64,000 nucleotides of DNA from Phycisphaerae bacterium (lineage in GTDB: Bacteria; Planctomycetota; Phycisphaerae; UBA1845; UTPLA1): NCBI GenBank assembly GCA_035275405.1, contig DATEMU010000012.1, positions 310,001-374,000 of the forward strand, given 5' to 3'. A program made the translations under genes and the position numbers. This document shows, one piece after another, positions 1 through 8,653 of the stretch. The notes beneath the pieces are model-generated. The model was not told where the DNA came from. It saw only the letters and a program-made list of their open reading frames with translations, and did not search any database. Within the stretch, counting starts at the first letter, position 1, and each line of letters begins with the position of its first letter.

Positions 1-3000
1 CCCTCCGCTGCTCCAGCCGATTTGGGCACCGACCAGTATGTCCTGACCCGCGAAAGCCACGGCGTATCCAAAGTGATTGCTCGCGGATTCGTCTGATGCT
101 TGTAATCTAGCCTGCGGGAACCACCGAACGCCGTCGTAGTGGTAAACGGCAACATAGTTCCCTCTCCAGGTTCCAATCAGGAGATCGTTCCCCGAGAGTG
201 CCAGCGAAGTTCCGAACCTATCACTTGAGCGGCCAACGGGCGGGATGAGCCGGGCTTCGTGAATGAAGTCCGCATCACCCCGGCGGAACACATGAGTTGC
301 ACCAGAGGCTGATCCAAAATCACTTTCCATGGGCGATCCGACGACGACCCATGAACTGTCAATGGCGACTGACGTACCAAAGCCCGGGGCAATAGAGGTC
401 TCGTAACCCCTAAGGACAGCATTCTGAATCCACTCCAAACCATCGAATCGATAGACATACGCACACTGACGTAATGGCGCACCAATCACTATCGTGTTTT
501 TGTGTATCGCGACGCTCGTTCCGAAGCGGTCCCAGGGACCAGCGTCTATTGGTTGGAGCTTGGTGTATTGAATCCAATCGGAGGGACTTCGACGAAAGAT
601 ATAGACAGCTCCGGATGAGGCGCCGACACCATCCGCGTCTGGGGCGCCGACGACTAATGTATTGGCAGAAAGCGCAATAGACGCGCCGAACCGATCATCC
701 GCCGCGCCATCGCTCGGCACAAGCAGGGTGCTCTGCTGCCACCCCTGACCGTTGCGTCGGAATGTATAGACGCCGCCGGACTCGATGCCGTCGGCGACGT
801 GGGCAGGAGCGCCGACGGCCGCAGTATTCTCCGAAATCGCCACGGTTGTGCCGAAGAACTGACCCGGCTGGTTGTCGTGCGCTCTCAGGACTTGCCGCTC
901 GATTATCGTAGGCGTGGGTGACTCGCATTCGTCGGGAATTCCGTCCACGTTCAGGTCGGCTGAAACGCCGGCGGCAATGTCGCAGGCATCGGAGGCAGCG
1001 TTTGCGTTGCAGTCGCGGAAGTATGGCGACTCGTACGGTCCTAGATCAACACGACATTGCTGAATCCTCGGCAGGCCATCAAGGTCCAGGATCGGAAGAA
1101 GGGGTGCCTCGTTGTCTCCCGCGTCGACAAAGGGGGAGTCAGCGCGAAGGTGTAAATTATCGTCCGACGTACCGTATTCGTGGTCATGGCCATCGGCGTC
1201 GACGAAGCGGGGATCGAGGCCAAAACACGAGGTGCTCTCGAAAAAACCGGACCAGCCTTGGATACAAGAGTAGGCTAGTCTGACGACTCGGGTGTCTTCA
1301 AAGTAGATTTGGGCGGTTTCGGACTTACCATAAGCGTCAAAGTTGTCCCACAGAATGGAGTTTGTGAGGCTCATGACATGGTATGTTCCATAGCCACCTC
1401 TATAGATTCCGGCACCGACCGTGGCGTGGTTAGCAATGAAAGTGCAGTTTACGACTGAAGGCTCGCATAACCAGATTTCGAAATGAGCGCCACCCCCCGT
1501 TTCGGCGCCGTTTGCGATAAGGGCGCAGTTCTTCAACGTAAGATCGTGGTATTCAGGCGCGAAGACGCCTCCCCCGTTGATAGCATCGTTGGAAACAAAT
1601 CGACAACCCGAGATGTCGATCACGGCTCCGACGAAGAGGCCGCCGCCCTGAAGCGCTGAATTGTATTCGAAAAGACAGCCTTCGATGGACGTGGGCCACA
1701 TGCTAACGAATCCCCCGCCGGAAAAGGCGAAGTTTTTTCGAAAAACACAGTTAACCACTTTGGCATCGCCGCTCTCGAGATACATCCCACCGCCGTAGCT
1801 GTGGGGCCAAGAGCTAGAGCTATTGGCGTTTCCCGCCGTGACCGCAAAGCCATCCATCCTGGCAGATCCGGCGGCGCACGCCGCAGTGACTACGTGAAAA
1901 CAGTTCTCCCCGTTGTTTTCGCCCGCGAGGCCGTCGTCGCCCATCAGGTCGCCACTTAGGATGGTCTCATTGGCGGTTGGATCACGTTGATCAAGCCGGT
2001 CTTCCCAACCTGCAAAGCCGCCGTACATGGCAACCCCACTGACCAAACGAAAGCTCGTTGCGCGATCGCCAGCGGGCGGCGCTGGTCGGTAAATGCCTTG
2101 TGTTACCCATATTTCCTCGATGTTCCCTCCGGGCCGCGCGGCGTTCGCGAGCGCTTCTTGGAGGTCGATGTACGCGTCGGTCCAACTGGTTCCGATGTTC
2201 GCGCCCGTAGCGCCGGCCGCCACATAAAGGCGGGTGACCTGACATTCGTCGGGAATCATGTTCCCGTCTACGTCTTGACTCGTGCCGTTGGCGATGTCGC
2301 ATTCGTCCGGAAGGCCGGACAAGTTGCAGTCCAGCTCGCAGGCATCGTTCACGCCATTCGTATTGCAATCGGGCTCACTCAGGACATTGAATATCGTAAC
2401 CGTCGCATCGCCGCCAAGATAATCTCTTCGCTTACCGCCAACCGCGCATCGGTGCCCAGCCACGGCAACGTTGCGTCCAAATTGGCTGCTGTTTTCGGGC
2501 ACAGGGGAAGAAAGCTGAGCTACTTGGACCCAGCCGTCGGATTCACGCTGGAAGTAATAAGCCGAGCCGATGCCTGGTGTATGCGGATGATGGTGGCCCG
2601 GTGCACCAACGATGACATCACCATCAACCATTGAAATCGCTGAACCAAATTCATCTCCCAACGTCGTATCGCCCGCGTGGAGTCCAGTTTCTCGCTCCCA
2701 CTCGGCGGTTTCCCGCCGGTAGAGGTAAACCGTGCCAGGGGCAGGGTCATCCCAGGAGCTACCCGGCGCTCCGACGGCGATGGCGCCCTCAAAAAGTGCG
2801 ACAGCCGTTCCAAATCTCGACTGGACACCGGCTTCGGAGAGACGGACTTCTTCGAGCCAAGTACTGCCTTCCCGCCGAAAGACGTATGCAACGCCCCATG
2901 TCGTATCTGATTCACGGTGGTTCGGTGCACCTATCACGATCAAATTCTCGTGGATGGCGACCGAGGATCCAAACCCCGCCCCATGACGAAAATCCGTTGC

Positions 3001-3591
3001 AACAATTCTCGCGCTTGCAACCCATTGCATGCCGTCGTTCGTAAAGACATAGGCAGCGCCAGCACGCTTATCGCCGACCCAGTCGTTGGGCGCTCCTACG
3101 ACTATCGTATTCCCCTCGATTCCAATACTTTCGCCGAAGCCGTCACCCACCGAAGGATTGGGCGACGTCAGCCTCGCGACGAATGCCCAAAGATCGCCTT
3201 GCCTTTCAACGACGTAGGCCACCCCCGGTCTGTAATACTGTCCAGCAGGCGCTCCGATCGCGAGTACGTCGCCGTCGGTCGCAATGGACGCGCCAAAGCC
3301 GTCATAGGCTTGACCGTGAGCGTCAAAAAGTCGCTGGCGCGGAATCCAGTTGTCGTCGCTTGCGGAAAAAATATGAACAACGCCGGTGTCGGCGGTCGCC
3401 CCATCGCCGTAGGGAGCTCCGACGAACATGTAATCTCCGCTGATCGCGAGCGCGTCTCCAAAATATGAATACGGGTCGGCATCAGGCGAGACGATCTCCG
3501 CCGTTTGGCATTGCGCGTCGGCGTATGTCGCCAGGAATAGCATGACAATTGACGGTATTAGCCAGCATGTAACAAAGCGGTGCGAATCCAT
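1..3591 (-). CDS. Secreted FG-GAP beta-propeller / parallel beta-helix / FG-GAP protein (3' end outside window)
   Basis: The frame is open from ATG 3591 to the window edge (1197 codons, no stop), so the C-terminus is missing. A GGGAGG Shine-Dalgarno lies 7 bases before the ATG. Residues 1-27 form a signal peptide. Residues about 38-398 hold seven FG-GAP blades (xFGxxVA followed by VGAP/IGAP), enough for a complete seven-bladed propeller. Residues about 398-448 are a Cys/Asp/Asn linker (CELDCN, LPDECDIANGT). Residues about 455-838 are Gly-rich strands with GGG turns (YGGGMY, SGGGF, QGGGLF), typical of right-handed beta-helix proteins. A second DCN/DECE linker at about 844-895 precedes at least six more FG-GAP blades, cut by the edge. 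It is probably an exported surface or adhesion-like protein; the ligand is unknown. It stands alone, upstream of a 444-base non-coding gap. Confidence 0.85.
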   Translation of the reverse strand, partial: MDSHRFVTCWLIPSIVMLFLATYADAQCQTAEIVSPDADPYSYFGDALAISGDYMFVGAPYGDGATADTGVVHIFSASDDNWIPRQRLFDAHGQAYDGFGASIATDGDVLAIGAPAGQYYRPGVAYVVERQGDLWAFVARLTSPNPSVGDGFGESIGIEGNTIVVGAPNDWVGDKRAGAAYVFTNDGMQWVASARIVATDFRHGAGFGSSVAIHENLIVIGAPNHRESDTTWGVAYVFRREGSTWLEEVRLSEAGVQSRFGTAVALFEGAIAVGAPGSSWDDPAPGTVYLYRRETAEWERETGLHAGDTTLGDEFGSAISMVDGDVIVGAPGHHHPHTPGIGSAYYFQRESDGWVQVAQLSSPVPENSSQFGRNVAVAGHRCAVGGKRRDYLGGDATVTIFNVLSEPDCNTNGVNDACELDCNLSGLPDECDIANGTSQDVDGNMIPDECQVTRLYVAAGATGANIGTSWTDAYIDLQEALANAARPGGNIEEIWVTQGIYRPAPPAGDRATSFRLVSGVAMYGGFAGWEDRLDQRDPTANETILSGDLMGDDGLAGENNGENCFHVVTAACAAGSARMDGFAVTAGNANSSSSWPHSYGGGMYLESGDAKVVNCVFRKNFAFSGGGFVSMWPTSIEGCLFEYNSALQGGGLFVGAVIDISGCRFVSNDAINGGGVFAPEYHDLTLKNCALIANGAETGGGAHFEIWLCEPSVVNCTFIANHATVGAGIYRGGYGTYHVMSLTNSILWDNFDAYGKSETAQIYFEDTRVVRLAYSCIQGWSGFFESTSCFGLDPRFVDADGHDHEYGTSDDNLHLRADSPFVDAGDNEAPLLPILDLDGLPRIQQCRVDLGPYESPYFRDCNANAASDACDIAAGVSADLNVDGIPDECESPTPTIIERQVLRAHDNQPGQFFGTTVAISENTAAVGAPAHVADGIESGGVYTFRRNGQGWQQSTLLVPSDGAADDRFGASIALSANTLVVGAPDADGVGASSGAVYIFRRSPSDWIQYTKLQPIDAGPWDRFGTSVAIHKNTIVIGAPLRQCAYVYRFDGLEWIQNAVLRGYETSIAPGFGTSVAIDSSWVVVGSPMESDFGSASGATHVFRRGDADFIHEARLIPPVGRSSDRFGTSLALSGNDLLIGTWRGNYVAVYHYDGVRWFPQARLQASDESASNHFGYAVAFAGQDILVGAQIGWSSGG

Positions 3592-4000
3592 TGGTGTTAC
3601 CTCCCAATCTCAGTAGGAACCAAACATGCAATTCCTGTGCCACACTCAGATCGTGCCTAGAAACGGCGCGCGAACTTTGTGCAGCCGGGGGAACGCCCCT
3701 CGACCGCGGCGCGCGGAATCGCCGAAGCTTGTACAGCGCGATCAAATTGTCGTGAGGAATCGGAACGGGCGGTTAGGACTGGGCGGGGCGGGGGAGCCGC
3801 GATGTCACGCAGCCGGAAGGATGGAACTTATGAGGGACGAATGATGAATCGGGTAAATATGATACTCCCGCTTGCCTTTGCCAAGCCGCTCAACCAATTC
3901 TCACCAATAAACTATACCCCATATTCGCGGCGTTGGCCAATGAAACCGAAAAAATACCTGCAGGTCAGGTATTCGGGGCTTCTCACGGCCATCCAGGGGC
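3592..4000. other. Intergenic stretch upstream of the propeller gene
   Basis: This gap lies between the start of the propeller gene and the 3' end of priA, both on the minus strand. It must hold the promoter and leader of the propeller gene, but I see no convincing -35/-10 pair. Short open frames on the plus strand lack a ribosome binding site and coding character. Nothing else is recognised. Confidence 0.5.
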
Positions 4001-4032
4001 TAGCGGCCCTCGGCCCCCGAGAGGGGCCGCTA
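4001..4032 (-). terminator. Strong hairpin just after priA
   Basis: TAGCGGCCC pairs with GGGCCGCTA across an inner CTCGG/CCGAG hairpin, ending 4 bases beyond the priA stop. There is no T-run on the minus strand, so it is a hairpin that may end or protect the transcript rather than a textbook intrinsic terminator. A smaller CACTAC/GTAGTG repeat overlaps the stop codon. Confidence 0.5.
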
Positions 4033-4035
4033 CCA

Positions 4036-6342
4036 CTACTGTAGTGAGACCGGGTCGACGTCCACGATGATCGTCCGTGCGGGGGCGTGGAGGGTGGCTT
4101 CGGCCTTGAAGGCGTCGATGGCGGTCAAGAGCGCGGTTGCGGTGGGGAAGGTCAGGACCAGATCGAAGCGGTAGTTGTCGCGGATGCGGCTTATGGGGGC
4201 GGGTAGCGGGCCGAAAAGGTCGACCGCGACGCCGGCGCGCTGGAGCGTGTCGCGGATCGATTCGGCGAGCTTGGCGGCCGCCTTTTGGGCGCGAGTCATC
4301 AGCGGGTCGGAGACGACGATTCGCATCATCCGCGTCCACGGGGGGAGTTTCGCCTTGCGGCGTTTGTCCAATTCGGAATTCGCAAAGCCCTCGTAATCCC
4401 CGGCGACGGCGTGGCGGATCGGGGCCGTGTCGGCTGCGAACGTCTGCACGACGACATCGCCGCCTACGTCCCCGCGACCGCTGCGACCGGCGACTTGGAG
4501 GACGAGTTGGAAGGTTCGCTCCTCGGAGCGGAAATCGTTGAGCGCGAGGGCGGTGTCAGCGGAAATGATGCCGACGAAGGAGACGAAGGGAAAGTCGAGG
4601 CCCTTGGCGATCATCTGCGTGCCGACGAGGATGTCGAAGTCGCGCTGCTCAAAGGCGGTCAGCACATCGGCGTAGTCCGCGGGCGTGCGCATGGCGTCGG
4701 AGTCCATGCGGCGGACGCGGGCGGCGGGGAATTTCTCGGCCAATTCCTCCTCGACGCGCTGGGTGCCGATGCCGAAGCGGACGATGGGCCCACCGCAGCC
4801 GATCTTGGGGCAGATTTCTGGTAGCGTCAGTTTTTCATGACAGTAGTGGCAATGGGCGAGCTGCGTCGTCGCATGAAAGACGAGGTGGACGCTGCAATGC
4901 GGGCAGGTCAGCACGGTGCGGCAGCGCGGGCAATGCAAAAAGCCGGCATAACCGCGGCGGTTGAGCAGCAGCACGGCCTGCTCGCCGCGTTCCAACGTCC
5001 CGCCGAGATATGCCTCCATCTGGCGCGACAGCATGTGCACGCCTTTGCGAGCCAGGTGTTCTTCGTGCATGTCGACCAGATGGACGCGCGGCATGGCCAG
5101 TCCGCGGACGCGCGTGGGCATGCGGATCAGGTGGTAGTGCTTTTTCTCGCGGACGTTTTTCCACGTCTCCAGCGAAGGCGTGGCAGAGCCGAGGACGACG
5201 GGGATGCCCTCGAGGTGCGCCCGTTGGACGGCAACGTCGCGGGTGTGGTAGCGCGGGGCCGCCTGGTTTTTGTAGCTCGGCTCGGCCTCCTCGTCGACGA
5301 TGATCACGCCCAGGTCCGGGCACGGCGCGAAGACGGCGCTACGCGTTCCGATGACGACGCCGATGTGACCGGCCGAAATCGCCGCCCAGGCGCGGGAGCG
5401 CTGGACCGACGAAAGACCGCTGTGCAGAGTCGCCACGCGCTCGAAGCGATCCTCCAGTCGGCGGACGGTCTGGGTGGTGAGCGCAATTTCGGGGACGAGC
5501 ATGATCGCCTGCCGGCCGAGCGAGAGTGCCTGCTTGATGGCACTGACGTAGACCTCCGTCTTGCCGCTGCCGGTCACGCCGAAGAGGAGCTGGACGGAGA
5601 ACGATCGCGATTCGACGGCAGCGTTGATCTGGGCGATGGCCGCGGTCTGGTCGGGCGTCAGTTCGAATTGAGGTTCGCTTCGGCCAGCCGCAGGCGGGGG
5701 CGGCTCGACGGGTTCGAGGATGGTTTCGATCCGAACCAGGCCCTTCTTGCCCAGCGAGGCGACGACGGCCGGTGTGCAGGCGGCGCGTTGGCAGAGTTCG
5801 GCGAGCGGAAAGCGACCACCTTCGGACTCAAGTAGTTCCAGGAGAGCGGATTGTTTGGGTGGCAATTTGGGACTTGAGATTTGAGATGAATTCGGAATTC
5901 GGAATGCGGAATTTGGAATTTCGGAGGATGCCGCAGTCACGTATTTCACCTTTCGCCAGCCCGCCCGGCTCTTGGCGGCGGCGGGAATCATGAGATCGAG
6001 CGTGCGGCCCAGGTGCGCGGAGTAATACCGGGCCAACCACCGGCCCAGTTCGAGGAGTTTGTTGCTCAAAACGGGACGCTCGTCGCGGAGCTTGAGGATG
6101 GGCTTGAGCGTAGTGTCCCACTTGCCGCGGGCGACTTCCAGACACATCGCTTCAATTGGCCGCTGGCCGCGTCCGAAGGGAACGGTCACGCGCATGCCCG
6201 GCGCAAGGATGGATTCGAATTCTGGTGGGACGAGGTAGCTGTATGTCTTGTCGATCGGCGCGAGCGGGGCGACGGTCGCGATGAGCGCGGAGACGAGCTG
6301 CGGTTCGTCGAGGAGGGAGCGGGTGAAACGATCGCGAGGCAT
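4036..6342 (-). CDS. priA: Primosomal protein N' (replication restart helicase PriA)
   Basis: PriA is the 3'-5' helicase that recognises stalled forks and reloads the replicative helicase. The 768 residues fit the family (about 730). Visible elements are the N-terminal DNA-binding domain (TYSYLVPPE), Walker A GVTGSGKTEVY, and a Walker B box reading DEEA rather than the usual DEEH. The zinc-binding cysteine pairs are present (CPRCRTVLTCPHC, CHYC, then further Cys), followed by helicase motifs GTQMIAKGLDFPFVS and QVAGRSGR. Residues about 137-160 are a low-complexity insert encoded by an in-frame GGAATTCGGAATT-like repeat (5873-5928) between the DNA-binding and helicase parts. pncB lies 75 bases upstream on the same strand, so co-transcription is possible. 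Confidence 0.95.
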   Translation of the reverse strand: MPRDRFTRSLLDEPQLVSALIATVAPLAPIDKTYSYLVPPEFESILAPGMRVTVPFGRGQRPIEAMCLEVARGKWDTTLKPILKLRDERPVLSNKLLELGRWLARYYSAHLGRTLDLMIPAAAKSRAGWRKVKYVTAASSEIPNSAFRIPNSSQISSPKLPPKQSALLELLESEGGRFPLAELCQRAACTPAVVASLGKKGLVRIETILEPVEPPPPAAGRSEPQFELTPDQTAAIAQINAAVESRSFSVQLLFGVTGSGKTEVYVSAIKQALSLGRQAIMLVPEIALTTQTVRRLEDRFERVATLHSGLSSVQRSRAWAAISAGHIGVVIGTRSAVFAPCPDLGVIIVDEEAEPSYKNQAAPRYHTRDVAVQRAHLEGIPVVLGSATPSLETWKNVREKKHYHLIRMPTRVRGLAMPRVHLVDMHEEHLARKGVHMLSRQMEAYLGGTLERGEQAVLLLNRRGYAGFLHCPRCRTVLTCPHCSVHLVFHATTQLAHCHYCHEKLTLPEICPKIGCGGPIVRFGIGTQRVEEELAEKFPAARVRRMDSDAMRTPADYADVLTAFEQRDFDILVGTQMIAKGLDFPFVSFVGIISADTALALNDFRSEERTFQLVLQVAGRSGRGDVGGDVVVQTFAADTAPIRHAVAGDYEGFANSELDKRRKAKLPPWTRMMRIVVSDPLMTRAQKAAAKLAESIRDTLQRAGVAVDLFGPLPAPISRIRDNYRFDLVLTFPTATALLTAIDAFKAEATLHAPARTIIVDVDPVSLQ

Positions 6343-6417
6343 ATCAGAATTACAAATGACGAACGGCGAATAGCGAAGGATGACCTTACGCCGCCGGCGC
6401 TTGTCGGGTGCTTCATG

Positions 6418-7752
6418 TTACTCGGATTTAAGGGAGGAGTGGATTTCGATCGGAAACGGGGCCGAGCCGCGCAAACTGCGAAGGGATTCCGGGAGATGGG
6501 AAATCTGTTGCCGCGCGTAATCGGCAATGTGCGCGACCGGGCGCGTGGCGGCCAGGGGCTTTCCCGATCGGACGACGGGAACCAGCAAAGGCGTCCCTTC
6601 CAGTGGCGGCCCGTCGGCGGCGGCCACGAGATCGCCGAGAAAGCGGCCGTCTCGCTCGCGGCGGTAAACCTGTTTGGCGCGGCCGGTCGTCTGCTTATCA
6701 GCGGAGGTCTTGATACAGGGTCGAAGGCGGCCGGCGGCGTCCTCGACTTCCACGAGCTTGTACACCATTGCAAGGCTCGGGGCATCGGCGACGGTGGTCA
6801 TTTCCGTGCCCACACCGAACGCATCGATCGGCGCGCCCGCGGCGAGGAGGTCGTCGATCTTGAATTCGTTGAGATCGCCGGACGCGAGGATTTTGACGTG
6901 GCCGCAATCGGCCTGATCGAGGATTCGCCTCGCGAGTCGCGATTGGCCCAGCAGGTCGCCGCTGTCCAGGCGTATCGCAGAGAGGCGCGGCCCCAATCGT
7001 GCCGCGCGGCGCACCCCGGTCTCGACGTCGTACGTATCGACGAGCGCGATGGTTGAATCCGGAAAGATGTTGGCATAGTCGACAAATGCGGCTTGCTCGT
7101 CGTCGTGGGCCATGATCCAGGAATGCGCCATCGTGCCCGCAGGCGGATAATCGAACATCCGCGCCGCGGCAACATTGCTCGTCGCGGTGCAACCGGCGAT
7201 CAGCGCGGCGCGGGCGGCGAGCAGCGCGCCCTGCGGGCCGGGCGAGCGGCGAGTGCCGAACTCGATGACCGGCCGGTCGCGCGCGGCGAGCACGATGCGG
7301 GCTGCCTTGGAGGCCACGGCGGTCTGAAAGTGCAGGCTGTTGATCGCGAGAGTTTCGACGATCTGCGCCTCCAGGAGCGTGCCGGAGACGCGCAGAAGCG
7401 GTTCGTTCGCAAACACGACGGTCCCTTCGGGAACGGCGTGGATGTCGCCCGCGAAACTGAATTGCCCCAGGACGCTGAAAAACTCCTTACTCACGGCGTG
7501 AAACGCCGGAAGGGCTCTAAGATAATCAGTGTCTTCCGCCCTAAAGCGAAGGTGCCCCACCGCCGCAGTGGCCTGTTCCAAGCCGGCCGCCACGAGATAG
7601 GACCGATTTTGCGGGAGCCGCCGGATAAACAGCTCGAAGACGCAGCGCCGGCGGTGGAGCCCCTGGGCGTGGTAGGCCGCCGCCATGGTTAACTGGTAAA
7701 GATCGGTGCAAAAGGGCAGTTCAGCGTCGCTGGGCAGTAATGGGTTATTCAA
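6418..7752 (-). CDS. pncB: Nicotinate phosphoribosyltransferase
   Basis: It makes nicotinate mononucleotide from nicotinate and PRPP in NAD salvage. The N-terminal CTDLYQLTMAAAY, the FGTRRSPGPQGA segment around the active-site region, SNVAAARMFDYPPAGTMAHS, RLDSGDL and FGVGTEMTT are hallmarks of the family. The open frame runs far upstream into the divergent ABC gene, so the true start must be internal. TTG at 7752 keeps the conserved TDLYQLTM segment, whereas the first in-frame ATG (7686) would cut it off. No good Shine-Dalgarno precedes the TTG, but a perfect TATAAT lies at 7783-7778, so the leader would be very short. The predicted product is 444 aa. Confidence 0.9.
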   Translation of the reverse strand: MNNPLLPSDAELPFCTDLYQLTMAAAYHAQGLHRRRCVFELFIRRLPQNRSYLVAAGLEQATAAVGHLRFRAEDTDYLRALPAFHAVSKEFFSVLGQFSFAGDIHAVPEGTVVFANEPLLRVSGTLLEAQIVETLAINSLHFQTAVASKAARIVLAARDRPVIEFGTRRSPGPQGALLAARAALIAGCTATSNVAAARMFDYPPAGTMAHSWIMAHDDEQAAFVDYANIFPDSTIALVDTYDVETGVRRAARLGPRLSAIRLDSGDLLGQSRLARRILDQADCGHVKILASGDLNEFKIDDLLAAGAPIDAFGVGTEMTTVADAPSLAMVYKLVEVEDAAGRLRPCIKTSADKQTTGRAKQVYRRERDGRFLGDLVAAADGPPLEGTPLLVPVVRSGKPLAATRPVAHIADYARQQISHLPESLRSLRGSAPFPIEIHSSLKSE

Positions 7753-7777
7753 GATTCGGCATCCGGCGTTGGCCGAT

Positions 7778-7783
7778 ATTATA
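7778..7783 (-). promoter_or_regulatory. -10 box (TATAAT) for pncB
   Basis: A perfect TATAAT on the minus strand lies about 26 bases before the proposed TTG start of pncB. No good -35 hexamer is visible 16-18 bases upstream. It sits in the divergent gap shared with the ABC transporter gene. Confidence 0.45.
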
Positions 7784-7836
7784 CGCGGCGGAGAGTTTTG
7801 GGCAGCGCATCCTTGGAAAAGGGTCGGTTCGGCTCG

Positions 7837-8604
7837 ATGGTCGAAGTCAGCGAATTGACGAAGGTCTTTCCCACGACCGAGGGCGGCGAAAAATGGGCCG
7901 TCGACGGCCTGTCGTTTCGAGTTGCACCGGGGGAAATCTATGGACTCCTGGGACCGAACGGTGCAGGCAAGACCACGGCGCTGCGGATGGTGAGTGGGCT
8001 GATCACGCCGACATCGGGGCGGGTCCGGCTGGACGGGTTCGACGTCGCCGCTCAGCGTCAGCAAGCCAAGAGTCGCCTGGGATACCTGACCGCGAGTACG
8101 GGGCTGTATCAGCGGCTCTCCCCGCGCGAACTGCTCACCTATTTCGGCGAACTGCTTGGCATGGACCGCCCGGCCGTGCAGCACAGGATCGCGGAGTTGA
8201 TCGATTGGCTGGACATGGGCGGTTTTGCCGATCTGCGATGCGGCGGACTGTCCACCGGCCAGAAGCAGCGTACGAACATCGCCCGCGCGGTCATGGGTGA
8301 CCCGCCCATTCTGATTATGGACGAGCCCACGCTGGGGTTGGATGTCTTGACCAACCGGATCGTGCTGGACTTTATCCGCTCGGAAGGCGCGCGCGGCAAG
8401 GCAATCATCATGTCCACGCATTATCTGGACGACGCCGAGCGACTGTGCCATCGCTGCGGGCTCATTCATGAAGGCCGGCTGGTCGGTGAGGGATCGCTCG
8501 CGGAGTTGCAGCGCACCACTGGTCGCAGCCGGCTCAGCGAGGTGTTTTTAAAGCTGTGCGGGCAGGCCGAACACGTGTTGGAAATGGCGGGACCTCGAAG
8601 GTAG
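7837..8604 (+). CDS. ABC transporter ATP-binding protein, NatA-like
   Basis: This is the cytoplasmic ATPase of an ABC-2 type exporter. Walker A GPNGAGKTT, signature LSTGQKQR, Walker B ILIMDEPTLGLD and the switch His in MSTHYLDDAERLC are all present. The frame also opens at 7798, but the conserved family start (VEVSELTKVF) fits ATG 7837, giving 255 aa. The next gene, 49 bases downstream, encodes the membrane partner, so the two form one exporter. The NatAB family is known for Na+ or drug extrusion; the substrate here cannot be told. A TAGGGCGGGC palindrome lies in the gap between the two genes. Confidence 0.9.
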   Translation: MVEVSELTKVFPTTEGGEKWAVDGLSFRVAPGEIYGLLGPNGAGKTTALRMVSGLITPTSGRVRLDGFDVAAQRQQAKSRLGYLTASTGLYQRLSPRELLTYFGELLGMDRPAVQHRIAELIDWLDMGGFADLRCGGLSTGQKQRTNIARAVMGDPPILIMDEPTLGLDVLTNRIVLDFIRSEGARGKAIIMSTHYLDDAERLCHRCGLIHEGRLVGEGSLAELQRTTGRSRLSEVFLKLCGQAEHVLEMAGPRR

Positions 8605-8623
8605 GGCGGGCTCTGCCCGTCGG
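8601..8623. repeat. REP-like palindrome, family A
   Basis: GTAGGGCGGGCTCTGCCCGT followed by CGG overlaps the stop of the ABC ATPase gene. It is one copy of the dispersed TAGGGCGGGC hairpin family in this window. Confidence 0.75.
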
Positions 8624-8653
8624 TGCGACGCGGGTTGGGGCCCGCTGAACTGG

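Noticed and set aside
3679..4044. 121-codon plus-strand frame between the propeller gene and priA
   Set aside because: No ribosome binding site, odd composition, and it runs into the priA hairpin.
7753..8469. Upstream extension of pncB to 683 codons
   Set aside because: The extra part runs antisense through the ABC ATPase gene and has no conserved sequence; the family start is near 7752.
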